From Lytechinus variegatus (lineage: Eukaryota; Echinodermata; Echinoidea; Temnopleuroida; Toxopneustidae), in contig NC_054749.1 of assembly GCF_018143015.1 (NCBI RefSeq), positions 33,474,911 to 33,538,910 of the forward strand: DNA of 64,000 nucleotides, in the 5' to 3' direction. The number at the start of each line of letters is the position of its first letter. The first letter of the stretch is position 1. Both the position numbers and the translations under genes were made by a program. A model generated the notes under the pieces. It saw only the letters and a list, made by a program, of their open reading frames with translations, made no database searches and was not told the DNA's origin. Positions 50,336 to 62,500 of the stretch are shown here, piece after piece.

Positions 50336-51028
50336 GCCTCGAAATCCAAGATGGATCTAACCCTGCCCACGCATCTTTTCTTTAAATAAGTCAGAGGGTC
50401 ACTGGAGAGGGTCTTACCGGGGGTCTTATTACTTTTCGTTCACGGTTAGTTTATATAAACGCAAACGGACTCCATTAGAGTTATTATTGATACTTGCATA
50501 CTGCTGATCCCTGCACGGGAGGTTGGCAAAATAAGGGGCCAGATTTATTTTTCGAAAATTTATGTGAGAGTTCGTCGTAATATCCCAAATATCTTTCAAA
50601 AGCTTTTGGGAATCGAAGGTTCTGTATTATCAATTATTTATAATCATCCCCTAATTCCAAATTTATATGGAAAATGGTCAACCATAAGAGGCAAAATGCT
50701 GTTTATGTTAACATTTTCTTTTTAAATTGTATGTTTAATTTAAACATATGGCTAAAACTATGACAATGTATATAAATGCACATACAGTTCACATTTAACA
50801 TCTTAACAAGCCATTACTATTATACTGAAACCTCCTAATTCAACACACACTTGCCCCTCCAACAAATATCATCGAATGCCCGAAACAAAATATCGATTTG
50901 TTTTTTTTCTTCTAACTTTTATAAACAAATGTAGTTTAGCTGATACATTTCTGTCGCTCTAACACAGGATGCACACAAAAAGATTGTACGATGCTTGCAC
51001 AATTGATATTGGTCGGCATGTAAATTAT

Positions 51029-54000
51029 TTACCACTTTAACAGAGTATCCGCAATACACGATGGCATGTAAGACAACGGAATCCAGAGAAGTTTGGCATC
51101 CCAGCCTACACTGTATCTGGATTTTGGCCACTTGGCAAAGAGGGCGTGCTCCATGGCATTGGTGACCTGACTGGTATCATTCGATGCGAGATAATCCATG
51201 GCATTGACTTTCCTTTCGATACCTGTTGACAGATTCAATAATGAGGAAAGAAACACCTTAAATTGCGATTCTGTAAATTGGTCATAATACAATTGTAACA
51301 GTTAATTTTGCTGGTTCTATTTCATCTGTACTCTTACATTTGGCTTTCCATACTTTATTGTTTACATTCAACTTGTTTATTTCCATTCCTACTCATCTCA
51401 TCCTTCTTTCCATCCTCTCAATCCACATACATTGTCATGATCTCATCTTTCATTCCATCTCCACAATACATCTCACATAGCAACACAGGTTCATTGCATT
51501 TCATTCATTCATTCAGTTTCCCCTCAGTCATGCTTCCTGGTTTTCCATTAGCTTTCCACTCCACATGGTCTTATTGTTTAATTCTCATTAGGATTCAGTT
51601 TAACTCATGATCACCCTTCTCTATTCTCTGATTGGTTCTTATTTTTAAATAGGGTTAGTTCATTTTATAGTTCATACCATTTTCCTTATATTTGATTGGT
51701 TGATTTCTATGATTATCCAATGTGGGCACATTGGCAAAGATAAGATTGGAAAGTAAAGTCAGTGCTGATCTGGACTTCATCTTGTCAACTTCTAATTTAT
51801 TTTGTGTTCACCCTATCTTCAGTTTAATAATTTTAGTTTAATTAAAGGAGAGCTTAGTTTGATTGAGTACAGGAGAGCATAGGAGACTGAGTTTGGAAGT
51901 GTACAAACGGTCATGTTACAACTGGTGGCTTCTCTGAATGAAGAGGGAATCTTATGTAACAGTTAATTTTGCTGGTTCTATTTCATCTGTACTCTTACAT
52001 TTGGCTTTCCATACTTTATTGTATAAATTTTTTTTTTCCTTTTGGACAAGCGTATCTTTTTAAGGATATTGGTTTTTAATACTTGTGAAAAAAAAGGAAT
52101 ATATAAGAAAAGTGATATTTTATTTAAATTCACAAATATCGCAAGAAATTAAGTTTGGAAAGAAAAAAAGAAGAAAGCTAATCGAAAATACTCATGCAAC
52201 AACAATATGCTGATACATATTGTATTAATATACATGTACATGTATACTATTTGTACTTTTGCAACTAACAGTCAGATGGCCATTGGTATTAATTAATACT
52301 GATTTGAATAATTCTTATTTCTCTTCGAAAGAAATATCGAAGTCAAAATATACATTTTCTTTTTTTCATTCTTTGAAATCGTCAGTTTAGTGACGACCTC
52401 TATAAAAAAAAAGAAGAAATATTAATTACATAGATTGGGTTTGGAAATATGTCAGTTCTGCTGATTGTTGCAAAAGTAATGACTTATTGATATTACTGTG
52501 AACAGTTGAAATTTAAGGTTCCTTCATTATTTTCTTTTATCCTCTTAAATTTTTGGCCCGTTAAAAAAAAAAAATTCATGCTAGCAAGAAAAAAAAAAGT
52601 TCGGAAAGAAAACATGAATCGAAACTTAAAAACTTTGGAGTGTATATTGAAAAATGAGGACATTTTTAATGAAGAGGGAATCTTATGTAACAGTTAATTT
52701 TGCTGGTTCTATTTAATCTGTACTCTTACATTTGGCTTTCCATACTTTATTGTTTACATTCAACTTGTTTATTTCCATTCCTACTCATCTCATCCTTCTT
52801 TCCATCCTCTCAATCCACATACATTGTCATGATCTCATCTTTCATTCCATCTCCACAATACATCTCACATAGCAACACATGTTCATTGCATTTCATTCAT
52901 TCATTCAGTTTCCCCTCAGTCATGCTTCCTGGTTTTCCATTAGCTTTCCACTCCACATGGTCTTATTGTTTAATTCTCATTAGGATTCAGTTTAACTCAT
53001 GATCACCCTTCTCTATTCTCTGATTGGTTCTTATTTTTAAATAGGGTTAGTTCATTTTATAGTTCATACCATTTTCCTTATATTTGATTGGTTGATTTCT
53101 ATGATTATCCAATGTAGCCACATTGGCAAAGATAAGATTGGAAAGTAAAGTCAGTGCTGATCTGGACTTCATCTTGTCAACTTCTAATTTATTTTGTGTT
53201 CACCCTATCTTCAGTTTAATAATTTTAGTTTAATTAAAGGAGAGCTTAGTTTGATTGAGTACAGGAGAGCATAGGAGACTGAGTTTGGAAGTGTACAAAC
53301 GGTCATGTTACACAATTTTATGAAACGAATCAAACGTGTTTGAAATATCACAAGGACACCTGTTGGAGGATAGTACCTCAATGATCTATATTAGGTCCTT
53401 TACTTTTTATTCTTTATAAAACCTTTCATAAAATCGATCTTCCAAACCTATTATGTATGCAGATAATGCTAACATAATTATCTACTTCTCTATTTTAGAT
53501 TTTCCCTATACCCTATAAGGCCTACATCGATTTTAGTCGAATGAAAATGAATTGTATATGGGTTACGATGCACTATGCATTATGTTTTTATCTATTGTCA
53601 TTCTCTTGCTTTGAGAAAAAAAAAACAAATGCAAGTTTTTCAACTTCGGCATGTCTATTCTACTTAACAAGAAAATATTTGTTAACAGTTTTTTTAAGGT
53701 TCATAAAATTTTGCCATTTATATCACAATTACATTCATGCATGATCCTTTCGGGAAACTCTTCTTTCTCTTCATTTGACAGTCTATTCCAGGAGCCCTCT
53801 ACCGATTGAGTTATACAATCCCTTGATGTGAGTTTGGTGGCAAAGAAACCAGGCTCGATGATGCTGACTCTATACTGGTATCCAAATAGCTTACGTCCTC
53901 TCCTAAAATAAATATTCAAAATAATTATGCAGATGGATAAAACAGAATGGAGAAGGATCTTGATATAATATATATTGACTTCTAAAGTTCACGTTTTTAG

Positions 54001-57000
54001 TTGTAAAAGTAATTAAATTGGATCTGGATGGAAAATTAGTGTGATAAAAGGGAAAAGAGACGAATGTTGAGGCGAGAAAATTGAGGGAGATTGAGAGGGT
54101 ATAAGGAGTAGCAAGAGGGGGTGCAGAGTGAGACAGAAAGAAAGGGTCATAGTGTATATGTGAAACAGAGGATCAGTTTCATCAAAATCGACACCTCATA
54201 GTGACAAACACAAACCACACCGCCCGTCACTCACTCACTCGCTCGCTCACTCATTCACTCACTCACTCACACACTCACTAACTCACTCACTCGCTCTCTC
54301 ACTCACTCACTCGCTCTCTCTCTCACTCACTCACTCACTCGCTCTCTCACTCACTCACTCACTCACTCATTTACTCGCTCTCTCACTCACTCACTCACTC
54401 GCTCTCCCTCTCACTCACTCACACATCCACATACATACAAATCCACGCACCCGAAATCGTGCTCAAATCACCCTCCTGACGCATCCATTTTAGCAGGTGG
54501 GACCAAGGGTGGTTCCAGTTGTCTACCAGTTTACACATAATTATAATCAATTTGAATTCTCAGTAGGCCTACCGAATGATATCTGAAAAAGCTTCTAACG
54601 CAAACTTGGACTCAGAATAGCCCCCTGTCACCGCCGCTATGCGTCCTGCACAGCTGGTGACGTTCACCAATCGACCACCGCTCTTCTTCAAAAGTGGTAG
54701 AAACGTCAGAGTGACGTCGACGGCGCCAAAGAAGTTAACGGCCATGGTTTTCTCGTAGTCATCTCGCCTGCTCCACTCAAATTGACCGGGAGTGACCGAT
54801 ATTCCAGCGTTGTTCACCACACCCCATAGTGCTGTTAGGTAAATAGTGAAGAGAGTCCATACAGCTCAAAACAATTTCTCGGGCAATTTCTTCACATAAT
54901 ACAGCAATAAATAACCAATGAAAAAATAGTGATTCAGTGTTTCTCAGCTTAAAACATATTCCTGGTTTAGTAACAGCCACAAAACGAATCAAGCAAAATG
55001 ACTACCAGAGTAGTTATGAAAGGTTGGGGGATAAAGTCGTTTTATAACAAAGAGACTGCATGTGGAAGACAATTAATACAAAAAAGAGGTATGAGTACAC
55101 AGGTATGATGTACTGGGACACCATGCACCTTAAATCATAAGTGTGAACCTAAATGACCATTAATTTCTTTGGAATCATACCATATGTAACTTTGTGAATT
55201 TTGGGGGAAATAATCCCACAGAGTGACAAACATTGTTACGATTTGGTGGTGTCTTTGCTACTTGACGAAGAACTAATGATATATAAATTCAGTCAGAAAC
55301 CTAGTTTTGTATATTTTTGATATTTTTTTATCATGAAATATTAGAATGCAACAGACTACAGTGAATGTCAATGAAGCAAAAATTAAAATGTCAGGATGCG
55401 ATTTTTCCCCATTCCACCCCACTCCTGCATTGACTAATATTCTGCGCATGTGACGAAACTCCACCCCACTCGACCAATATATGAACTCTTTCTACATATA
55501 AGAAGTATTTTGAAGACTAATTTCAAGCTTGGCTAAAATTTTTGTCTTTGAACAATTTAATAGTGGTCAATACAAAATAGGTGCCCCTCACCATGGACCT
55601 ACTGCTCTCACTGTATGGAGTTCGGTATTACGCGCATTCTCTCGAGGAAGAATTGTAGTGTAACCCCCCCCCCCCACAAAAAATGACGTTTTTGGTGTAT
55701 TTCATTTTACCACATTTCATTGATACCTGATTGATTCGGAATAATGCTCTTCACTCGTCCATATGCATTGATGATGCTTTCATGTTTTGTAACATCCAGT
55801 AGTAATGTCATGACCCGACCAGAAGAAGTCTGCTCAATATCTCGACGACCTTTCTCTGTTAAACAGGTAGCTATCACATTCACACCTTTGAGGTCCAATT
55901 GCTTGGCGAGCTCATTTCCAAAACCTGTGTCACAGCCGGTTATCAAGACATACCTTTCGAATCAAGAATGAGGTTGGGAATATGGTAGATGAAGAAAGAA
56001 CGATTACGAATTCTAATTCTTAATTTTAGGTTTTCGTGCGTATTTTCTTCAGGACGGTCACTTGAACGACGATATATAGTCGGCATCTTTGAAATCTCCC
56101 AAAATTATAACCTTTATTTCAGGATGCTTTTTCATTAATTTATGTTCTATTTCTGCATAATACAATTAGAGCGACACAGAGAAAGGTGAACAAAGGAACA
56201 TGAAACAAAAAATAAGTACAGACAAAATTTGATCAGAAAATAAAAAGGATATCAAGAGGCATGGGTGTAAACATATTGAGAGTAAGAAGGAAAAATAGGA
56301 AGACAGCAAAGCATGTAAAGGCCGGTTCTCTTCGTTCCCCTTTTCTTTTTTTCGACTACAGTACCTGTCTCATACATCTGGTAATGCGAAATACTCATTT
56401 TCGGGTAACAGACAACAAGATGAGTTTCAAATGATTTTCAAAATCTGAAAAAAGGTTATGCAAATTAACTTTCACTGAAACTCACGGCTTAATTTCCGCT
56501 TTGATTTTAAAATTACTTTTAATATAACTATTTTCTATAGAAACTTAACAATAGAAATGCTTTTCAAAATCATATCTACTGTATAGGGCCTATAAATGAC
56601 TTTGTATTGTCATTTAGAAGAAAGAAATAGGGATGGGAAAGTAATTGTGCATATGTGACAGTGTGGGGTGGATGCCTGTTTCAAGGTCTAGGAAAAGCCC
56701 ATGAAATATCTTATCTTTCATTAAAAAGAAAACCATTTGAGTATGTTTGGCGAGGGCAAAGAAGAAAAATGTTAGGTTTTTGTGGGTTTTTTATCCTCTT
56801 GGTCCATCGATCTCGTGGACTCTCTCATGTGTTTCACGTAAACGCCACTTTTCTGTTGAAAGAAACCTATATCAGGGCACATAATCATTCTTATCGATGA
56901 GTTGCCACTTGTCTACTATAATTTATTTATGCAAGACCCACTTACTTGTCCTTTGTGATGTCATCGATGTATGACCTTCTGAAACTGATCTCAATTAATT

Positions 57001-57052
57001 TCAGTATAATTAGAACAACCAATATTACCATGGCAACGATACAGACATCCAT
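51029..57052 (-). CDS. Retinol dehydrogenase / 17-beta-HSD type 6-like SDR, complete
   Basis: Five exons on the minus strand: 57052-56946, 55953-55727, 54831-54573, 53902-53733 and 51222-51029, with consistent phases, give 318 residues, the usual length of the RDH16/RDH7/HSD17B6 (SDR9C) group. Residues 3-20 form a hydrophobic N-terminal membrane anchor. The NAD(P)-binding motif TGCDTGFG is at 41-48 (preceded by DKYVLI), NNAG at 118-121, catalytic Ser171 in NVTSCAGR, Tyr183 and Lys187 in YSESK, EPGFF after the catalytic region, and the family C-terminal phrases TNAMEHAL and RYSVGWDAKL. Known members oxidise retinol or hydroxysteroids at the ER membrane; the substrate here is not predictable. 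A CTTTCAG acceptor just before the ATG suggests a noncoding 5' exon. The last intron holds an LTR element. The exon 4 donor (GTAATT) is the weakest; reading past it would end after about 12 codons. Confidence 0.88.
51294..51920. repeat. Left LTR, 627 bp
   Basis: TGTAACA to TGTTACA, the same length and nearly the same sequence as the right LTR. Confidence 0.9.
52686..53312. repeat. Right LTR, 627 bp
   Basis: TGTAACA to TGTTACA, followed directly by the CAAT target-site copy. Confidence 0.9.
54215..54425. repeat. CTCA/CTCG/CTCT microsatellite
   Basis: About 200 bp of ACTCACTCACTCGCTCTCTC repeats in intron 3 of the dehydrogenase gene. Confidence 0.9.
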
Positions 57053-58109
57053 ATTTACCTGAAAGATATTGAATACATTGTGAAATTAAATCAACAAGAA
57101 AATATACGACAAAAGATTAATGTTTAAAATCATGCAGCAGTGCTGCCTCACTATCAAAATTTTTAGTTTCGGCAAAATACCAGTATTATTACATAATAAT
57201 ACATAATAATAATAATTCAAAAAACAACTTGCATTTTTCATGTGCTGGAGAATTGGATTGCGATATTCATATTGTAAACTCAAAACGTTTTGAACACAAT
57301 CATGCATGGTTAATTATGTGATAAGATATGAATATGTTTTTTTTCTTTTTGAATTCTCGTGCCTTTTACAAAATCATTCATGCATTCATTATTATCTTCG
57401 AGAGTATTAATCGTATTTACTAGCCCCAGAATTGCCAAGGTTACAAAAAAATCTAGCAATAAAGAGGCGAATGTTTTCGAAAATACGCTAAAAATCATAA
57501 ATCTCAAAGATGCACAAAAAGAGATATATCTTAAGCTGAAAATTACATTACCAGTGCCAGATTCTGCGTTGGTCTCTACGGGACGACGTAATGTATCTGT
57601 TTACCGTATAGAACCTATTTTATACCAAGCAGCACTCCAGTACAGCTGCTCGGAAAATTGTCACACCTTTTTGTGAAAAAAACTATCCCATTTATGATAC
57701 TTAGTAGATCGATGATAATTTCCATTCATACGGCTTTAACGTGCATGCGGGCAATGGCTTGCAAAAACAAAAAAAGGACTAGAGATAAGGGGGGGGGGGG
57801 GGGGAGGAAAATTAGTAAGTGGAGGAACAACGCAAGAAAGCGTAAGACAACTATTCTTGTTTAAAAGGCAAATTAATAATAGTCCATCCATGTCCTCTCA
57901 TGTTTCTGCCTCCCCTCTTTCTATTTCTATGTCTAAAAATGTGTTTTCTCTTATAGAATAGTGAAGGTTAAAAATTAAGTTTGCTTGTTTATCCCATTAC
58001 ATCCAGTGCACCATTTATTTGTATTTATTTTATTTATTTATTTTTATTCATTTATTCCTTTTTTTGGGGGGGGGGGTCTCATTACGCCACCGGAAGGGCC
58101 ATTCGATCT

Positions 58110-58260
58110 TTTCACTCAACCGGGCATGGTGGCTCAGTGGTAGAGCGTCCGCCTCATGAACGGGAGGTCGATCCCCGGCCGAGTCATACCAAAGACTAAA
58201 TGGGACCTTCTGCCTTCTTGCTTGGCGCTCAGCATTACCCAACTTCCAATCCTTTTCCTG
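58110..58260 (+). mobile_element. tRNA-derived SINE, family B
   Basis: TGGTGGCTCAGTGGTAGAGC (A box with a good D-arm stem GCTC/GAGC) and GGTCGATCCCCGGCC (B box), then a non-tRNA tail (GGGACCTTCTGCCTTCTTGC, TTGGCGCTCAGCATTA). The ends cannot pair as an acceptor stem, so it is not a true tRNA gene. Confidence 0.75.
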
Positions 58261-58790
58261 ATTTAGAGATCAGTGTGTTTCGTTTTTTGGTCTGAAATCA
58301 CAGTATATGTATATTTATGTAAGCAGAGTACATATATATATAAAAAAATGGAATACTCGATTGTGCCCCCCTCACTTTTGAGGAAAGATTTCAGCCCATG
58401 TCAGTACCCACACTAAAAAAAATCATTCCCAGGGCCCTGCAGCAATATAAAAAAAAATTGATTCGGTTGATTGGCACAAAAACCTTTTGGCTTCCTGTTG
58501 TACGGTAATTAGGCTCATGGGGACATGGCACCTTTTTTTAACACAAGTCCACACCTAGTTTCCAAGAATGCATACAGCATTTCCATTTATTTCGATACAA
58601 AAGAGCATTGTCGATTGAATTCCTTGCTCACTGGCAATAGGTGCCGTCACTGGCGTAAATCCTTGTGCCTTGAACCTATCGTTCAGGGGGATGATGTATT
58701 GTTCCATCCCCTACACTTGAATAGCATGACATCACGGATTTACGCCCATGGGTGCCGTCTGTGTGCCGTGGCCGGGATCGTACCCCGGGC

Positions 58791-58951
58791 CGGGGAGCGT
58801 TTCATGAAGGACTTGTCAGACGTTTAATCCGACAACTCCCATTTTATCCGACAGTTACCATAGTAACAGTGTTTCTCAGTCAATCAAATTCAAAAAAAGA
58901 TGTCAGATCTGACAACTTGTCAGACGGAAAATGTTTATGAAATGCTCCCCC
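58791..58951. repeat. MITE family 6, second copy
   Basis: Left GGGGAGCGTTTCATGAAGG and right inverse TTTATGAAATGCTCCCCC. The inner GACTTGTCAGACG pairs with CAACTTGTCAGACGG-like blocks, as in 27755-27916. Confidence 0.75.
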
Positions 58952-59499
58952 TGACTTTTATAGTCGGCGCCTTGACGAATCACTCGACCACGGCACCTCC
59001 TCACCTACCTCCTTTTGACACTGATTTGTTAGCGCGCCATCTACGTACCCGTACTAGTGTATATAGTGTATATATACGATTAACGTAACGTCAATTCAAT
59101 TATATAATTTTTCTGAAATTCGAACCAGACTGCCTTGCCCTTGGGCTGCTGACATTGTAGTTGTAGCAGCACTTTTCTTTTCTGAGAATGAAGAAGTTAA
59201 TTATTGAATCCATTACACAACTGTTGTTACGACTCTAGGAACTCACGTTTGCTCAGAAAAGTGAATCTGCGATTTTGCGAACTTAAGTTGCAATCGAACT
59301 CGAAGCCCGCGCGCTTCGGTGACTAGGGCCTACGTAGAGGTGGAAAATTCGTAACGCTCCCCCCGAGACCAGCCGCTTTAATAGTTTTGGTGAGGTGAGC
59401 TGAGCTTGAGCTGAGGCTGAGCTGGCTGGACTCTGTCTCTGGAATAGCTCAGAATTGGGCTGACTGCTGTCCTTGTCGAATATCCATCATTGATGCAAA

Positions 59500-59547
59500 A
59501 TGGCAGATGACACTCTATGGTTCGAATTCTGTGGATCTGCATTTTGG
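59500..59547 (+). CDS. Probable first coding exon of a gene extending right
   Basis: ATG 59500 (context CAAAATGG) opens 16 codons, MADDTLWFEFCGSAFW, ending in phase 0 at a strong donor (GTAAGT, 59548). It follows a GC-richer stretch that may be leader and promoter. I do not recognise the peptide. The next exon is either beyond the window or the weak candidate at 61377-61577, which joins in phase 0 and would give an 82-residue, very basic protein. Confidence 0.4.
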
Positions 59548-62500
59548 GTAAGTTTCAATGACCATGATGACGTTTACAAAAAACTGAAGACAGTGAAAGT
59601 TAAAGTTGACTTGAATTTGAAAGGGGGAAAAATTAAGAAGCCTAACTAAGTTACAATTTAACATTATAGTAATACACATTATAGTAATACAAGTATGGCA
59701 GTGAGTCTAAACTTTGCAGATGGTCATTATTTCGAAAACTAGCCAATATCCTTGAAATCTGATATCATCAATGTGAAAAGCGACCTAAAATTACCATTCG
59801 GTGTTAGTTTCTTTAAGTTTAGGATGAGTTCACTTCATGAAAATATTGACAAAAGATGGCAAATTTGTCACCTTTACATTAGCGCCTGTTCCGAAAAAAT
59901 CTGATATTCTCAACGAGCATTACGATATCATTTTGCAAGCAAAAGCCAAAAGTCATCGAAAAAGTGAGTTAAATGTGGTACTGACCGATTCTATAGCATG
60001 ATGCATCAATCTGATATAAATATTTTACTTTTTGAGCCTGAGTTTTTGTTTAAATCTCCACAAAAACTTTGGTCCGCGAAGATAGGTCACACTTTCAGAA
60101 CGGTTTTCCAGCACAGCGCGTATTCGCCGATTGGAATAGAATTTTGAGATCGTGATACCGGGCGAAACCCCTTGACCCTGCCTATTTTACATGTACATTT
60201 TCGTCAATGATTTCGTAGTTTACGATCTTGCCGTTAATGTGGTAATTATTTTTTGAATTGGTTTTGTATAAATTGTGAATATTTTGTGAACAAATTGAAG
60301 CCTGATGAATATTTTTGAAAAGTCCATGTATGTGAAGTTTGGACACCCCATCATAACGGTCCACTAGGGATGCCACCCCCAAATTTGAAATTGTGTAAAT
60401 CTAGTTTTAGATAGTTTAACTGGAATAAGCTTTGAAGCCATGAGTAAAATGACACCAAGATCATCATAATTGTGTTTTTTGCCATTTTTGAAGCTACCTA
60501 TTTTAAAACTTGGTGAAGTATAGAGGTTGCCTTTTCTTGGGGCATGTTAACCACCAACAAGTACCTGAAAAACTGGGTCCAAACTACTTTTCGTTTTCAT
60601 ATTAATGGATTCAAAAAATGGGGAAAACTAAAATTTTCGCCTAGGGCCTATGGCACCAGAGGAAATTGGCAAAAAATGACTAAGTCCAGCTAATTAATAT
60701 GCGAAAATGGCTTAGGCCTAATTTGAAAGTGGATGGGCAAATCACAAAATTTCACAGAGATGTAGTGTTTGTAATTTGGATTTATATATTTTGTTCTTGT
60801 GAGCATATGCAAATGAGGTAGTAATTAAATATTCATTTGTATATAACGAAATTGGGCAATATGATCACATCGCTAATTTTTAAAATACCCTTCCCATCCC
60901 GATTAAGATCAAATTCTTCGGTCCAGAAATCTTGATCAATGGGAATCAGCTGATCTGAATGGGTAGATTATGCTAGGATTTCACCGAAGTCGTAGTTGAG
61001 TTTACATGTATGTGTCAGCAATAGGTATGAAAATTTAAGAATTTGAAAGAGTTTTCTTCAGGTTAATGTGAGTATCAATCTTTTTGTTGTTATATGTGTA
61101 CTTTTTTTCATTTTTTGAATAACTTTCATCATTCCTGCCAAGAATTTGTGAGGATAACCATCAGCAGAGCGCATTGGCAGGAATTTCTCAGCGCGAGTGG
61201 CATCCCTACTAACAGCTGTGGGAAAAGTCTATGATCCTGGCTCACTGGCTGGAATACAACTAAGAACCAAGCACATAATTTTCACTATATATAATAAGTG
61301 CCTTTTGGGAATGGGGCATTTCTATATCATTCAGTTTGTATTAAATTAATCTTTTTATGTCATATTATTTATTCAGGCAAAGTCAATGAGAAGGGGTACC
61401 ACTGTCAAAAAAATGAAAGAGAAAAAAACGATAAGGGAACGGCGAAAGTTATATCTGGAAAAAAAGTGTGAGAAAAGAGCTCCCCTATATTTGCCAAAAT
61501 GTCGGAAAATTGCACATTTCATATCAATGAAGTGCCTTCCCAAAGTATTTACATGTAGTTTCTCAAGAGTGGTTTAAGAAGTCAATTATAAACAATAAAG
61601 AAAAAAATTATCTGTTTGATTTTGGCTACATGTAGAAAAGACACAGCTTTGAAAGAAACTATTAAAGTATCAACACACATACAAATGCACACGTGGGACT
61701 GAAGTGTACTCACCTATGTGTTTTTGTGTGTATTAATTAAATTTATGTAAAATTCAGTCTTTTTGAGCCAAAAGAGAGGTCATAATTCCTTTTTCTAATG
61801 TTTTCAAATCAGAGTACACCAGATTTTAGTAATAGGGACTGTAGAAGGACATTTCAGTGGTGTTAAAACTTGAAAGTGACTTTGACCTAGATTTTCAAAG
61901 ATCTTTGGAAGATTTCTTAATAGCAGCTATATTTCGTATAGCAGCTACGTCCGTGGGCTGCTAGTTGCATTGGCTTCATTCAGCTTATAAATGCCTTGCA
62001 TATGTGCCGGCGCCAGCTGGCTGGATATTTCTACTGTATGCTAGCGGTACAGTACACTGTACGTATTGTCATGACTAGGCAAACTTTTTCTGTATGTATC
62101 TGTGTGTTATGTAGATTGAAGAAAAAGTCTGAAGACGATCTGGCTTGCAATTTGAACTGTAGAAAGTTGATAAAACTACTTTAAAAATTATTGGTTGCCC
62201 GATTCGCGTCACCACAACTCAGCATTTTTCAATAATGGTTGCCTGAGGTGAATTTCTAGTGGCCCTTGCCCACCGTTAATGTCGAGCGTTGTATAAGGCA
62301 AGGACTACTCTTCCAAGTGGCTAAAGTGTCATTTTTTCCCCAAAGTTTTCAAATTGTCTTTTTTTTTTTCTTGAGGACATAAAACAAATATACTACCTAA
62401 TACTACCCCAGGGGAATGGGTACTTGAGAGATTCTTGATAATGGCCTAGAGGTGAAAGTTGTCTTTGGCTTTGCCCCTTGTCATGATTTACTTCAAGGCA

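Larger units (their letters stand above)
45172..51028. other. Between P3 and the dehydrogenase gene
   Basis: MITEs at 46171, 47759 and 48420 and the open frame at 49757 are listed separately. Elsewhere (45720-46170, 46360-47750, 48994-49750, 50336-51028) I see AT-rich sequence with only short frames. TTTATT at 50544-50549 is a possible minus-strand poly(A) signal for the dehydrogenase. Confidence 0.4.
51294..53312. mobile_element. Short non-autonomous LTR element in the SDR intron
   Basis: Two 627-bp direct repeats (51294-51920, 52686-53312), each starting TGTAACA and ending TGTTACA, flank 765 bp. A 4-base target duplication, CAAT, lies at 51290-51293 and 53313-53316. TGGTGGCT, two bases inside the left LTR, fits a tRNA primer site, and a purine tract (GAAGAGGGAA, 52671-52680) precedes the right LTR. 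The internal part also holds a partial extra copy of the LTR start (about 51955-52021). There is no gag or pol coding; this is a TRIM/LARD-like passenger. The LTRs differ at only a handful of sites, so insertion is recent. It looks structurally whole but cannot move by itself. Confidence 0.9.
57059..59499. other. Between divergent genes: 5' sides of SDR gene and of the 59500 exon
   Basis: An acceptor on the minus strand (CTTTCAG at about 57059-57065) implies a leader intron of the dehydrogenase gene here. A poly-G run lies near 57790, an ATTT tract near 58020, and SINE and MITE copies are listed separately. GC rises toward 59300-59450, compatible with a promoter and leader of the plus-strand gene. 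No coding exon is supported. Confidence 0.35.

Noticed and set aside
58120-58190. tRNA-like sequence
   Set aside because: A and B boxes are good, but the acceptor stem cannot pair and a SINE tail follows.
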